Positions 1-8,225 of a DNA stretch of 9,623 nucleotides are shown in pieces. This stretch comes from Bacillota bacterium (GTDB lineage Bacteria; Bacillota; Bacilli; Bacillales_B; DSM-18226): assembly GCA_030705665.1 (NCBI GenBank), contig JAUZQA010000113.1, positions 1 through 9,623 on the forward strand. Reading direction: 5' to 3'. A program made the translations under genes and the position numbers. Below the pieces are notes generated by a model, which saw only the letters and a program-made list of their open reading frames with translations, did not search any database and was not told the DNA's origin. Each line of letters starts with the position of its first letter. Positions within the stretch are counted from its first letter, which is position 1.

Positions 1-432
1 TTGTTCCCAAACATAGCTTTTTCGCTGTGTAACGGCGGGAATGAAGAATTTTGAATTTAATTCTGATGCCCACTGGGTAACAAGCGACGCCGGAACAAGA
101 ATCAGTACCTTTTTGACTAGTCCGCGTATCATGTACTCTTTTAAAATTAACCCGGCTTCAATAGTTTTTCCTAGTCCAACTTCATCTGCAAGAATGGCTT
201 TGCCATTCATATTTTCGATCACTTGCTTTGCCGTTTCAAGCTGATGGGGAAGCGGAGTTAGATTTGGAAGATGCTTAGGGGCTTGGAGGCCCTCAAATTC
301 AGGAATGACTAAATGCCTTTCAATGTTCACTGCAAGTTTAAAAAGTTCCCAATTTCCCCATGGTCCATCGTGGTCAATTCTATGCAGTAAACCATCCTGC
401 CAGGAGGAATCAAAATCAATTTGGACCGACAT
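1..432 (-). CDS. yqhH: SNF2-family DEAD/DEAH helicase, N-terminal part (YqhH-like), cut by the window edge
   Basis: Reading leftward from an ATG at 432, the frame stays open for 144 codons to the window edge. The start is supported by an AAAGGAG ribosome binding site about 8 bases upstream. The protein shows a helicase motif I / Walker A loop ADEVGLGKT (residues about 82-90, Lys89) followed by a motif Ia-like segment LILVPASLVTQW. These are characteristic of SNF2/RapA-type double-stranded DNA translocases. The N-terminal stretch before the Walker loop (His-Leu-Pro-Asn-Leu-Thr-Pro-Leu-Pro-His-Gln-Leu) resembles a Q-motif region. In B. subtilis the gene diverging from gcvT is yqhH, a putative SNF2 helicase, and the position here matches. 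The substrate and physiological role are not known to me. The C-terminal helicase half lies outside the window, so intactness cannot be judged. Confidence 0.88.
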   Translation of the reverse strand, partial: MSVQIDFDSSWQDGLLHRIDHDGPWGNWELFKLAVNIERHLVIPEFEGLQAPKHLPNLTPLPHQLETAKQVIENMNGKAILADEVGLGKTIEAGLILKEYMIRGLVKKVLILVPASLVTQWASELNSKFFIPAVTQRKSYVWEQ

Positions 433-543
433 CGTATTAACTCCTTTTATATAAAAATTTATTGCTCAAGTAAGCATTTTCATGTAGGATGAAAGTAGCT
501 TTGAAAGTTTGAAATATTTTTAATTACGTAAAATCTTTAGAGT

Positions 544-572
544 TTGTTTTAGTATGACCAATTCGCTAAATT
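544..572 (+). promoter_or_regulatory. Candidate sigma-A promoter of the gcv operon
   Basis: TTGTTT (544-549) and TAAATT (567-572) are separated by 17 bases. That would start transcription a few bases before the riboswitch leader at about 580. Both hexamers match the consensus only partly (3/6 and 4/6). A nearby TATAAA (574-579) is an alternative -10. The location between the divergent helicase gene and the riboswitch is what makes this likely; the exact boxes are a guess. The remaining 433-543 stretch is AT-rich and should hold the leftward promoter of the helicase gene, for which I see no convincing hexamer pair. Confidence 0.35.
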
Positions 573-581
573 TTATAAATG

Positions 582-767
582 CGGATGATAACAAGGGGAG
601 AGACTACAAGATTGTATGTAGCGCCGAAGGAGCAAGCAGTACAGACTGTGAATCTCTCAGGCAAAAGAACTCTTGTTTGACGCAGCTCTGGAGAGTGCTT
701 CATTAGTCATGCAGCCACCAAAGGGGAAAGCCATTTTGGTTAAACTTTCAGGTGCAAGGACAGAGAC
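582..767 (+). promoter_or_regulatory. Tandem glycine riboswitch (two aptamers) controlling gcvT-gcvPA-gcvPB
   Basis: Two consecutive glycine aptamers are readable. Aptamer 1 has P1 formed by AACAAGG (590-596) with TCTTGTT (671-677), and P2 by GAGAGA (598-603) with TCTCTC (653-658). It also has the conserved core GCGCCGAAGGAGCAAGC (621-637) and the typical CAGGCAAAAG segment. Aptamer 2 follows after a short linker: CTCTGGAGAG, then CACCAAAGGGG and TTTCAGGTGCAAGGACAGAG, closed by CTCTG (686-690) with CAGAG (761-765). These blocks are signature sequences of the gcvT leader of Bacillus. The bases upstream of aptamer 1 (GGATGATA) and the linker (TTGACG) are placed to form the known leader-linker kink-turn. 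The closing strand of aptamer 2 overlaps the 5' arm of the terminator, which fits glycine-induced antitermination, meaning glycine turns the operon on. Confidence 0.95.
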
Positions 768-803
768 CTACTTTTTTAAAAAGGGAGGTTTCTGTCCTTT
801 TTT
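758..803 (+). terminator. Riboswitch expression-platform intrinsic terminator
   Basis: GGACAGAGACCT (758-769) pairs with AGGTTTCTGTCC (786-797) over 12 base pairs including one G.U, followed by six T (798-803). The 5' arm shares CAGAG (761-765) with P1 of the second glycine aptamer, so terminator and ligand-stabilised aptamer cannot form together. Located 37 bases upstream of the gcvT start. Confidence 0.93.
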
Positions 804-839
804 AGTGGGCAAAATAAGTCGAAAAAAGGGGGATTTTGA

Positions 840-1940
840 ATGACTGAATTGAAACGAACACCACTTTTTGTGATCTACAAGGAATACGGCGGAAAAACAA
901 TCGACTTCGGGGGCTGGGAATTACCTGTCCAATTTTCCAGCATAAAAGAGGAACATGAGGCCGTTAGAACAAGAGCGGGGCTTTTTGACGTATCCCATAT
1001 GGGAGAAGTCGAGGTTAGAGGAAAAGATAGTTTAAGTTATTTGCAAAAAATGGTTACGAATGATGTGGCAAAGCTGCAAACAGGCGGGGCCCAATATACG
1101 GCGATGTGTTATGAAAATGGTGGTACAGTCGATGATTTACTAATCTACAAACTGGAGGATCACCATTATCTTCTTGTCATCAACGCTTCGAATATTGAAA
1201 AGGACTTCGGGTGGCTTGTTCAACATGTAGAAGGCGACGTTCAGCTTCAAAATCTTTCTGAAAAAACCGCGCAATTGGCACTGCAGGGGCCAGCAGCTGC
1301 AGGAGTCCTCCAAAAACTCACTGGGATGGATTTAAGCGGGATTGGCATATTTAAGTTTCAACAAAGTGTAGATATTTGTGGTCAAAAAACACTTATCTCC
1401 CGAACTGGTTACACAGGTGAAGATGGCTTTGAAATCTATTGTGATGCTGAAGTTGCCACACTGCTTTGGAAAGAAATTCTTACGGCTGGAGAAAGTGAAG
1501 GGGTTCTTCCCTGTGGTCTAGGTGCGAGGGATACTCTGCGCTTTGAAGCAACTTTAGCCCTCTATGGTCAGGAATTATCACAGGATATTTCACCGCTTGA
1601 GGCAGGAATTGGTTTTGCCGTTAAATTAAACAAGTCTGCGAATTTCATTGGTAAAGAAGCATTATTAAAGCAAAAAACAGAAGGGCTTACTAGAAAACTT
1701 GTTGGAATTGAAATGATCGAGCGCGGAATTCCTCGCCACGGTTATTTGGTCTTTTCTGGGGATCAACAAATTGGTGAAGTCACAACTGGAACTCAATCCC
1801 CAACCTTAAAGAAAAATATTGGTCTTGCACTGATTAAAACGGAATATTCACAGCTTGATCAGGAAGTTGAAGTTGAAATCCGCGGGAAGAGACTAAAAGC
1901 TAAAGTTATTTCGACACCATTCTATAAAAGAACGAAATAA
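840..1940 (+). CDS. gcvT: Aminomethyltransferase, T-protein of the glycine cleavage system
   Basis: 366 residues, the usual family length (about 362-370). GcvT takes the aminomethyl group left on lipoylated GcvH after glycine decarboxylation, releases ammonia, and passes the methylene to tetrahydrofolate to give 5,10-methylene-THF in the cytosol. Visible family marks are the N-terminal [10 protein letters not shown] and [10 protein letters not shown], the [10 protein letters not shown] block with the Asp98-Asp99 pair that holds the catalytic aspartate, [19 protein letters not shown], and [12 protein letters not shown] of the folate-binding domain. The C-terminal barrel runs from about residue 280. 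The ATG is preceded by GGGGG seven bases upstream. It is the first gene after the glycine riboswitch, and gcvPA begins 17 bases after its stop. Confidence 0.97.
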   Translation: MTELKRTPLFVIYKEYGGKTIDFGGWELPVQFSSIKEEHEAVRTRAGLFDVSHMGEVEVRGKDSLSYLQKMVTNDVAKLQTGGAQYTAMCYENGGTVDDLLIYKLEDHHYLLVINASNIEKDFGWLVQHVEGDVQLQNLSEKTAQLALQGPAAAGVLQKLTGMDLSGIGIFKFQQSVDICGQKTLISRTGYTGEDGFEIYCDAEVATLLWKEILTAGESEGVLPCGLGARDTLRFEATLALYGQELSQDISPLEAGIGFAVKLNKSANFIGKEALLKQKTEGLTRKLVGIEMIERGIPRHGYLVFSGDQQIGEVTTGTQSPTLKKNIGLALIKTEYSQLDQEVEVEIRGKRLKAKVISTPFYKRTK

Positions 1941-1957
1941 GGGAAGGAGCAAAGGGA

Positions 1958-3307
1958 ATGAACCAACATCGTTATTTACCTATGACTAAGGAAGATAAAA
2001 AAGCAATGCTTGAGAAGATCGGTGTATCTTCGATTGACGAGCTTTTTAATGATATTCCAGAAAAAGTAAGATTTAAAGGCGAATACAATATCAAGCCGGC
2101 AAAACCAGAGTCCTCTTTAATGAAGGAACTTGCAAGAATGGCTGAAAAAAATGCTGATCTTAAGAAAAACGTATCCTTTTTGGGTGCGGGAGTATATGAC
2201 CATTATATACCTGTGATTGTTGATCATGTTTTAAGCCGTTCCGAATTTTACACAGCCTACACACCTTATCAGCCTGAAATTTCCCAGGGAGAGCTTCAAG
2301 CGATCTTTGAATTTCAAACCATGATTTGTGAATTGACGGGCATGGATGTGGCAAACTCATCGATGTACGATGGTGGAACAGCATTAGCTGAGGCAGCGAT
2401 GTTAAGTGCGGGACATACCAAAAGGAAAAAAATTATCATCTCCAACGCTGTTCACCCTGAAACCCGTGAAGTTGTCAAAACATACGCTAAGGGGCAGCGC
2501 ATTGAACTAATAGAAGTTGCTGCTAACGGCGGTGTAACAGATGTAGAAGCGCTCAAAGGCATGGTAAATGATGAGGTAGCTGCTGTGATTGTACAATATC
2601 CGAATTTTTTTGGACAGATTGAGCCATTAAAAGAAATTGAAGAAATTGCTCATGACCATAAATCATTGTTCGTTGTTTCCAGCAATCCATTATCTTTAGG
2701 CATCCTTACACCTCCGGGTAAGTTTGGGGCCGATATTGTTGTCGGTGATGCGCAACCATTTGGAATTCCAACTGCCTTTGGCGGACCGCATTGCGGCTTC
2801 TTTGCTGTTACTAGTAAACTGATGCGCAAAATTCCAGGCCGCCTTGTTGGGCAGACAATGGATGATCAAGGAAGACGCGGTTTTGTTTTAACACTACAGG
2901 CAAGGGAACAGCACATCCGCCGCGATAAAGCTACCTCTAATATTTGTTCCAACCAAGCCTTAAACGCTCTAGCAGCATCTGTGGCAATGACAGCACTAGG
3001 AAAACAAGGTGTTAAAGAAATGGCTACGGCAAATTTACAAAAAGCTCATTATGCAAAAACTGCTTTTAAAGTGAACGGATTCGAAATTATTTTTGAAGGA
3101 CCATCGTTTAATGAATTTGTTGTGAAGGTTAATAAACCGATTAAAGAAATAAATCGCCAACTGCTGCAACAAGGGATTATTGGCGGATATGATTTGAGTC
3201 GCAATTATCCTGAATTAGCGGGCCACATGCTCATATGTGTAACAGAGCTTCGAACAAGGGAAGAAATTGATACTCTCGTGAAAGAATTGGGGGATTTACA
3301 TGCATAA
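1958..3307 (+). CDS. gcvPA: Glycine dehydrogenase (decarboxylating) subunit 1, P-protein N-terminal half
   Basis: 449 residues. In Firmicutes the PLP-dependent P-protein is split into two subunits, and this is the half that corresponds to the N-terminal part of the single-chain GcvP of E. coli. Together with GcvPB it decarboxylates glycine and loads the aminomethyl group onto the lipoyl arm of GcvH. Recognisable blocks are [63 protein letters not shown] and [14 protein letters not shown], all typical of this subunit. It lacks the PLP lysine, which sits in GcvPB. The start has a strong GGAAGGAG site eight bases upstream. The 3' end overlaps the start of gcvPB by 8 bases, a sign of translational coupling between two subunits needed in equal amounts. 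Confidence 0.97.
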   Translation: MNQHRYLPMTKEDKKAMLEKIGVSSIDELFNDIPEKVRFKGEYNIKPAKPESSLMKELARMAEKNADLKKNVSFLGAGVYDHYIPVIVDHVLSRSEFYTAYTPYQPEISQGELQAIFEFQTMICELTGMDVANSSMYDGGTALAEAAMLSAGHTKRKKIIISNAVHPETREVVKTYAKGQRIELIEVAANGGVTDVEALKGMVNDEVAAVIVQYPNFFGQIEPLKEIEEIAHDHKSLFVVSSNPLSLGILTPPGKFGADIVVGDAQPFGIPTAFGGPHCGFFAVTSKLMRKIPGRLVGQTMDDQGRRGFVLTLQAREQHIRRDKATSNICSNQALNALAASVAMTALGKQGVKEMATANLQKAHYAKTAFKVNGFEIIFEGPSFNEFVVKVNKPIKEINRQLLQQGIIGGYDLSRNYPELAGHMLICVTELRTREEIDTLVKELGDLHA

Positions 3308-4760
3308 TCAAGATCAACCGCTTATTTTTGAATGCAGTACTTCAGGACGTGTCGGCTATAGTCTTCCCGAAATGGATGTACCAGAAATGGATATAAAATC
3401 GCTGCTGCCTGAAGGGTATCTTCGTGATGAAGATGCTCAGCTTCCTGAAGTATCAGAGCTCGATATCATGCGTCATTATACGGCTTTATCCAGAAGAAAT
3501 CATGGTGTGGATTCAGGATTTTATCCACTAGGATCTTGTACAATGAAATATAATCCAAAAATGAACGAGAATGTGGCCCGCTATAATGGTTTTGCTCATA
3601 TACATCCGCTTCAGGATGAAAGTTCTGTTCAAGGAGCACTCGAGCTGATGTATGATCTGCAGCAGCATTTAGTTGAGATTACTGGGATGGATGAAGTCAC
3701 TTTACAGCCTGCGGCAGGTGCGCATGGGGAATGGACTGGACTAATGCTAATCCGCGCCTACCATGAAGCAAATGGTGATACAAATCGTAATAAGGTCATT
3801 ATTCCTGATTCTGCTCATGGCACAAACCCTGCTTCCGCAACAGTAGCCGGCCTAGAAATCGTCACAGTAAAATCGAATGAAAATGGTCTAATTGATCTGG
3901 AAGATTTGAAACTTGTAGCTGGCGAAGATACTGCTGCCTTAATGTTAACCAATCCAAACACACTCGGATTATTTGAGGAAAATATAGTGGAAGTGGCCGA
4001 AATTGTTCATGCGGCAGGAGGAAAAGTTTATTATGACGGTGCGAATTTGAATGCTGTTCTGTCAAAAGCTCGCCCCGGAGATATGGGATTTGATGTTGTT
4101 CATTTAAATTTACACAAAACCTTTACAGGCCCGCATGGCGGCGGCGGACCAGGCTCAGGCCCGGTAGGTGTAAAAACTGATTTAATCCCATTTCTTCCAA
4201 AGCCAATTATCACCAAGCAAGGGGAAGAATATGTTCTTGATTATGATCGTCCGCAATCAATTGGCCGGGTTAAGCCCTACTATGGTAATTTTGGAATTAA
4301 TGTACGAGCCTATACGTACATCCGCTCAATGGGACCTGATGGGCTAAAAGCGGTAACGGAATATGCTGTGTTAAACGCAAATTATATGATGAGAAGACTT
4401 GCCGAGCATTATGATCTTCCATTTGACCGCCATTGCAAGCATGAATTTGTGTTGAGCGGCAGACGTCAGAAAAAGTTAGGTGTCCGTACCCTAGATATCG
4501 CCAAACGTCTCCTTGATTTTGGCTACCATCCGCCAACCATTTACTTCCCATTAAATGTGGAAGAATGCATCATGATTGAACCAACAGAAACAGAATCGAA
4601 GGAAACACTGGACTCCTTTATTGATACGATGATCCAAATTGCTATGGAAGCAGAGGAAAACCCGGAAATTGTCCAGGAAGCACCACATACAACAGTTGTT
4701 GGCCGATTGGATGAAACGACAGCGGCCCGTAAACCGATTCTGCGTTATCAAAATAGTTAA
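3300..4760 (+). CDS. gcvPB: Glycine dehydrogenase (decarboxylating) subunit 2, P-protein C-terminal half
   Basis: 486 residues, the normal length. This is the PLP-binding half of the P-protein. The block [18 protein letters not shown] contains the lysine (Lys273) that forms the Schiff base with [25 protein letters not shown] and YYDGANLNA are further cofactor-domain signatures. The N-terminal [14 protein letters not shown] block is typical of the subunit. It forms an alpha2-beta2-type enzyme with GcvPA; the two chains add to about 935 residues, close to fused GcvP. The ATG lies within the last codons of gcvPA, with a GGGGG site 6 bases upstream inside gcvPA. It is the last gene of the operon, followed by a strong terminator. 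No frameshift or missing motif is seen. Confidence 0.97.
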   Translation: MHNQDQPLIFECSTSGRVGYSLPEMDVPEMDIKSLLPEGYLRDEDAQLPEVSELDIMRHYTALSRRNHGVDSGFYPLGSCTMKYNPKMNENVARYNGFAHIHPLQDESSVQGALELMYDLQQHLVEITGMDEVTLQPAAGAHGEWTGLMLIRAYHEANGDTNRNKVIIPDSAHGTNPASATVAGLEIVTVKSNENGLIDLEDLKLVAGEDTAALMLTNPNTLGLFEENIVEVAEIVHAAGGKVYYDGANLNAVLSKARPGDMGFDVVHLNLHKTFTGPHGGGGPGSGPVGVKTDLIPFLPKPIITKQGEEYVLDYDRPQSIGRVKPYYGNFGINVRAYTYIRSMGPDGLKAVTEYAVLNANYMMRRLAEHYDLPFDRHCKHEFVLSGRRQKKLGVRTLDIAKRLLDFGYHPPTIYFPLNVEECIMIEPTETESKETLDSFIDTMIQIAMEAEENPEIVQEAPHTTVVGRLDETTAARKPILRYQNS

Positions 4761-4769
4761 TAGGGTAAT

Positions 4770-4801
4770 AAAAGAGCTGATTCGGAGAATCAGCTCTTTT
4801 T
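4770..4801. terminator. Bidirectional intrinsic terminator between gcvPB and yqhL
   Basis: AAAAGAGCTGATTC (4770-4783) pairs perfectly with GAATCAGCTCTTTT (4787-4800) around a three-base loop. The T run on one side and the A run on the other make it work for both convergent genes: rightward for the gcv operon and leftward for the rhodanese gene that ends at 4807. Confidence 0.93.
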
Positions 4802-4806
4802 ACTAG

Positions 4807-5190
4807 TTACTTTTTCGTTTTTACTTTGCCTGTCCAGCCTTTAAAGCCACCTTTTAGATGGGTAAGGTCTCTATAGCCTTTACGATATAGCTGTGTTGCG
4901 GCACGACCGCTGCGCATGCCACTTTGGCAATATAAATAAACAGGAAGATCAGGACGAATTTCCTTCATGCGCATTCTCATTTGTGTAAGCGGAATATTAC
5001 GGGCACCTAAAATATGTCCTGCTTCGAATTCATTTGGTTCACGTACATCAATAAGCTGTGCTTTTCGATAGCCAGCACGAAATTCCTCTTCTGTAACCGT
5101 TTTAACTACTTTTCGCTGATAAAGCCAGGAACCACCATAATAGGCAGCTACGACTACGATCATAACGATTAATGAATAAAGTGTACTCAA
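4807..5190 (-). CDS. yqhL: Membrane-anchored single-domain rhodanese (YqhL-like)
   Basis: 127 residues. An N-terminal hydrophobic segment (about residues 4-24, Leu-Ile-Val-Met-Ile-Val-Val-Val) should anchor the protein in the membrane. The rhodanese domain covers about 33-120, with LIDVREPNEFEAGHI, the active-site loop CQSGMRSG whose Cys88 would carry a persulfide, and the C-terminal GGFKGW motif. Sulfurtransferase activity is the family expectation; the natural acceptor is unknown. The start codon chosen is TTG at 5190, because GAAAGGAG lies eight bases upstream and the TM segment needs these residues. The Met at residue 10 is the only nearby ATG and would remove half of the TM segment. It converges on the gcv operon and is divergent from lipM, the same order as in B. 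subtilis. Confidence 0.9.
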   Translation of the reverse strand: MSTLYSLIVMIVVVAAYYGGSWLYQRKVVKTVTEEEFRAGYRKAQLIDVREPNEFEAGHILGARNIPLTQMRMRMKEIRPDLPVYLYCQSGMRSGRAATQLYRKGYRDLTHLKGGFKGWTGKVKTKK

Positions 5191-5393
5191 TTTTTCTTAC
5201 TCCTTTCAAAGCTTTGCTGCATCAGACAGAATTAATTATATAAGTCCTATCATTAATGGTAAAGGTTGTTCACAAAAATTCTTTTATGCAAGACTAAAAA
5301 AATTATACCAAAACAGGTTTCTTTGTTTTTTTATCTTATTTTGATAGACTAATTTAGGACTACAATAAACAATATAAAAACGAGGTTTATAGT

Positions 5394-6230
5394 ATGGATA
5401 AAGAAATTTGGCGTTTTATAGATTCCGGAAACGGTTCCCCGGCTTTTAATATGGCTTTAGATGAAGCGTTGCTTAATTGGCATAGTGAAGGTAAATTTCC
5501 TCCCGTCATTCGTTTTTATGGCTGGAATCCCCCCACACTTTCAATCGGCTATTTTCAAAAGGTTGACAAGGAAATTGATTTAGAAGCAGTAAAAAAATAT
5601 GGATTAGGCTTTGTAAGAAGGCCAACTGGCGGCAGGGGGGTTCTTCATGAGCATGAGCTTACATATAGCGTCATCGTTTCGGAAGAGCATCCGGAAATGC
5701 CTAAAACAGTCACTGAGGCATATCGAGTGATCTCAGAAGGAATCCTAAAAGGATTTCATCATTTGGGTCTTGAGGCTTATTTTGCTATCCCAAAAACGAA
5801 GGAAGAAAGAGAAGCATTGAAATCTCCCCGTTCTGCTGTCTGCTTTGATGCCCCAAGCTGGTATGAGCTTGTTGTCGAAGGACGTAAGGTTGCAGGCAGC
5901 GCTCAAACAAGGCAAAAGGGCGTAATCCTGCAGCATGGTTCGATCCTTTTAGATTTAGACGAAGATAAGTTATTCAGCTTATTTAAATACCCTAATGAGC
6001 GTGTGAAGGAGCGGATGAGGAAAGCTTTTAAAAATAAAGCTGTTGCCATTAATGAAATCAGCCCAAGGCGAATCACACTTGAAGAGGCCATGGATGCTTT
6101 TTACCGAGGCTTTGCAGAGGGATTAAATGTAGAATTGCAACCATATCAGTTAACAGAAGAAGAATTAGCTTATGTAAATAAACTTGCTAAAGATAGATAT
6201 GAATCAGATGAGTGGAATTTTAAAAGGTGA
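5394..6230 (+). CDS. lipM: Octanoyl-[GcvH]:protein / octanoyl-ACP:protein N-octanoyltransferase LipM
   Basis: 278 residues, the length of B. subtilis LipM. It belongs to the biotin/lipoate protein ligase (cofactor transferase) fold. The block [19 protein letters not shown] (residues 75-92) is the family signature, and [20 protein letters not shown] contains Cys150, matching the catalytic cysteine position of LipM, with Lys165 following. The enzyme moves octanoate from acyl carrier protein to the lipoyl lysine of GcvH; LipA then inserts sulfur, and LipL relays the group to other E2 proteins. Cys150 separates LipM from LipB and from LplA ligases. The start ATG has a modest GAGGT site eight bases upstream. 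It has its own promoter region (5191-5393), where I see no confident -35/-10 pair. The adjacent gcv operon uses its product, lipoyl-GcvH. Confidence 0.95.
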   Translation: MDKEIWRFIDSGNGSPAFNMALDEALLNWHSEGKFPPVIRFYGWNPPTLSIGYFQKVDKEIDLEAVKKYGLGFVRRPTGGRGVLHEHELTYSVIVSEEHPEMPKTVTEAYRVISEGILKGFHHLGLEAYFAIPKTKEEREALKSPRSAVCFDAPSWYELVVEGRKVAGSAQTRQKGVILQHGSILLDLDEDKLFSLFKYPNERVKERMRKAFKNKAVAINEISPRRITLEEAMDAFYRGFAEGLNVELQPYQLTEEELAYVNKLAKDRYESDEWNFKR

Positions 6231-6235
6231 GGGAC

Positions 6236-6267
6236 AAGCCGCTGCGAATGCGGCCTTTTCTTTTTTT
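6236..6267 (+). terminator. Intrinsic terminator after lipM
   Basis: GCCGC (6238-6242) pairs with GCGGC (6250-6254) around a seven-base loop, followed by TTTT, a C and seven T (6256-6267). It begins five bases after the lipM stop. The stem is short but all G-C, and the T tract is long. Confidence 0.7.
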
Positions 6268-6365
6268 GAAAAAATGGAAGGTAGAGAACCAAGTACCTAT
6301 TAAACCACCCCTTACATATGCCTAGTCATATAAAAGTGCAAGTAGTGGATTTTGTTGAAATTTGT

Positions 6366-6412
6366 GATTTTCTGAAGAAAAGCGGTCGAAATCTTAGGTT
6401 TTCTTCAAAATC
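6366..6412. repeat. Imperfect inverted repeat upstream of the nrdJ promoter
   Basis: GATTTT (6366-6371) plus GAAGAAAA (6374-6381) pair with TTTTCTTC (6399-6406) plus AAAATC (6407-6412). The stem is 14 base pairs with a two-base CT bulge on one arm and a 17-base loop. It ends 15 bases before the -35 box of nrdJ. The stem is A-T rich and lacks a following T run, so it is not a standard terminator. Function unknown; it may be an operator. The rest of 6268-6427 shows nothing else I can support. Confidence 0.5.
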
Positions 6413-6427
6413 TAGTTTATTTTAAGT

Positions 6428-6456
6428 TTGACAAATTTTTTATTCTTTGCTGTAAA
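6428..6456 (+). promoter_or_regulatory. Sigma-A promoter of nrdJ, extended -10 type
   Basis: A perfect -35 TTGACA (6428-6433) is followed at 17 bases by TGTAAA (6451-6456), preceded by the extended -10 element TGC (6448-6450). The start site would fall near 6463, inside the first NrdR-like box. This gives a leader of about 160 bases before the ATG at 6626. A perfect TATAAT at 6519-6524 lacks a usable -35 and is a second, weaker candidate. Confidence 0.65.
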
Positions 6457-6504
6457 TACAATATATGGTGGTGTCGAAAATATTTCTAGCACTATATATA
6501 GATT
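6456..6504 (+). promoter_or_regulatory. Two candidate NrdR boxes over the nrdJ promoter start
   Basis: The known NrdR box consensus is roughly ACACWATATATWGTGT. Box 1 (6456-6471, ATACAATATATGGTGG) and box 2 (6489-6504, GCACTATATATAGATT) each match 13 of 16 positions and share the ATATAT core. Their centres are 33 bases apart, about three helical turns, close to the 31-32 base spacing usual for tandem NrdR sites. Box 1 covers the predicted transcription start, so binding would block initiation. NrdR is an ATP/dATP-sensing repressor that controls ribonucleotide reductase genes in most bacteria. The AT-rich background lowers confidence. Confidence 0.6.
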
Positions 6505-6625
6505 TTTTGATTGTGTTTTATAATTTCATGTGGTAACGTAAAGATATTCAATTTACAACTAGATCTAGCAATGAACTAACTAGAATAGAGCATTTGTGAA
6601 AGACATTTTTGAAGGAGTTGTTCCC

Positions 6626-8062
6626 ATGTCAGTTGTTTTTAGACCAAAACTGAATATTGATGTTGACAGACTAAACGAGGATATTCATCTTTTTCCTCAA
6701 GTACACCCGATCACCCCAGATATGAAAATTACCCATAAGGGTGTATCGCGTTTGGTTATGCTGGACCGTTATACGTTTAAGGACACAGAAAAAATTACGC
6801 TCACACAAGGTGACTTCGTCGTTTTAACTATAAAAGAAGATCCTAAATTCCCTGCACGTGGTCTAGGCTACATTATGGAAATTGACTGGGAGAAGAAAAA
6901 AGCAACTGTCGTAGTTGAAGAAGAGTTCAGAGGAGTACTTGAGCCTGAAGAAGCTGTGGATGGTATCATCATTCGTTCTTTGGATGTTATTGAAAAGCCC
7001 CTGGAGATTTTTTATGAGCAGATTGCCAAACGGAATGCAACTGGGCTAGCTGCTGTTGAGGAAACAGAAGAAAAGCGTCAGGAATGGTTTGAGAAGTTTT
7101 ATCAGGAACTTGTAAACTTGAACTTTATCCCTGCGGGCCGTGTTCTCTATGGTGCTGGTGCTGAAACGGATGTTACGTACTTTAACTGTTATGTTATGCC
7201 GTTTGTGGCAGATTCTCGCGAAGGTATTTCAGATCACCGTAAACAGGTTATGGAAATCATGAGCCGAGGCGGCGGGGTCGGAACGAATGGTTCAACATTG
7301 CGTCCTCGAAATACGCTGGCAAGAGGCGTAAATGGAAAATCATCTGGTTCTGTTTCATGGCTTGATGACATTGCGAAGCTGACACATTTAGTTGAGCAAG
7401 GTGGGTCGCGCAGAGGTGCCCAGATGATCATGCTTTCGGACTGGCATCCAGACATTATTGAATTCATTATCTCTAAGATGCAAAATCCGAGAATTCTTCG
7501 ATTCTTAATTGAAAATACGAGCGATGAGACTATTAAAAAGCTTGCAAAAGATAAATTAAAATTCACTCCATTGACCCAGCAAGAAAAAGATATGTATCAA
7601 GGTATTGTCAGATACAAAGATATTCCAGGGTTCGGCGGTTTCAGTGAAGAAATCATAGCGGCGGCTGAAGAAAAACTTGCAGAAGGCGGAAATTATTCCG
7701 TTCACAATTCTGAATTTCTAACAGGCGCAAACATTTCTGTTTGTTTGACAAAGGAATTTATGGATGCAGTTGAAAATGATGCTGAATATGAATTGCGATT
7801 CCCATATGTTGAGATCTACAACGAAGAAGAAATGAAAATCTACAACGAAGAATGGCATAAATATGGCGACGTTCGTGAGTGGGAAAAACTAGGACACAAA
7901 GTGCGAGTGTACAAAAAGATTCGCGCGAAAGAACTGTGGAACTTAATTAATATTTGTGCGACCTACTCTGCAGAACCTGGCATTTTCTTTATCGATAATG
8001 CGAACGACATGACAAATGCTAAAGCTTATGGACAAAGAGTAGTTGCAACAAATCCGTGTGGT
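6626..8062 (+). CDS. nrdJ: Adenosylcobalamin-dependent (class II) ribonucleotide reductase, 5' exon
   Basis: 479 codons of the B12-dependent reductase that converts ribonucleotides to deoxyribonucleotides without oxygen or a second radical subunit. ATG 6626 is chosen over the in-frame GTG at 6596 because GAAGGAG (6611-6617) lies eight bases before it. The N-terminal ~110 residues are an accessory domain. The catalytic barrel begins near residue 150, with NFIPAGRVLYGAG, YFNCYVMP (Cys188, first of the reducing disulfide pair), SRGGGVGTNGSTLRPR, SGSVSWLDDIAKLT and RRGAQM. The exon ends after Asn476-Pro477-Cys478-Gly479; Cys478 is the thiyl-radical cysteine of the NPCGE loop. Unspliced mRNA would add Lys-Val-Ala and stop at 8072-8074, giving an inactive 482-residue product. 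Splicing joins it in frame to 9280. No other frameshift is visible. Confidence 0.93.
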
Positions 8063-8225
8063 AAAGTGGCTTAATTTGCCTCACGTTAAAAACTGCGGAA
8101 TAAAGCGGGAACCCTGCGATGGGAATCCGAACCGAAGGCTGAACCTAAAAGTTCAGTCAGGGGCAACGCATAGATGGTGAACCTCAAAAGAGAATATAAT
8201 CCATCCACGAGGCCGCAGCATTACA

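Noticed and set aside
41..244. Short rightward open frame in the helicase gene
   Set aside because: It lies antisense within a convincing helicase N-terminus with Walker motif and ribosome binding site, and it has none of these itself.
6519..6524. Perfect TATAAT as the main nrdJ -10 box
   Set aside because: No acceptable -35 lies 16-18 bases upstream and there is no TG extension. The TTGACA/TGC-TGTAAA pair upstream is better, though this one cannot be excluded as a secondary start.
6559..6568. CTAGATCTAG palindrome in the nrdJ leader
   Set aside because: A ten-base palindrome in AT-rich DNA is expected by chance, and it does not align with the promoter or boxes.
6268..6625. Cobalamin riboswitch controlling the B12-dependent reductase
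   Set aside because: I looked for a B12-box-like sequence and the multi-stem layout in the leader and saw neither. The region is AT-rich with only the promoter, NrdR-like boxes and an inverted repeat.
7234..7566. 110-codon leftward open frame inside nrdJ
   Set aside because: It is antisense to the conserved catalytic region of nrdJ, with no ribosome binding site or recognisable motif; a shadow of the coding bias.
6596..8074. nrdJ as a truncated pseudogene or frameshift
   Set aside because: The protein resumes exactly at the next expected residue (Glu after Asn-Pro-Cys-Gly) at 9280, and the insert carries group I splice-site features, so interruption by an intron explains it better.
8173..8205. 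Alternative assignment of P7 to GAUGG/CCAUC with a J8/7-like AAUAUAAUCC
   Set aside because: This leaves no room for P3' between the P7 strands, and P3' (CCGCAG) lies after it. The hairpin fits better as P7.1/P7.2, with P7 as GCAUAG/CUAUGC next to P8.
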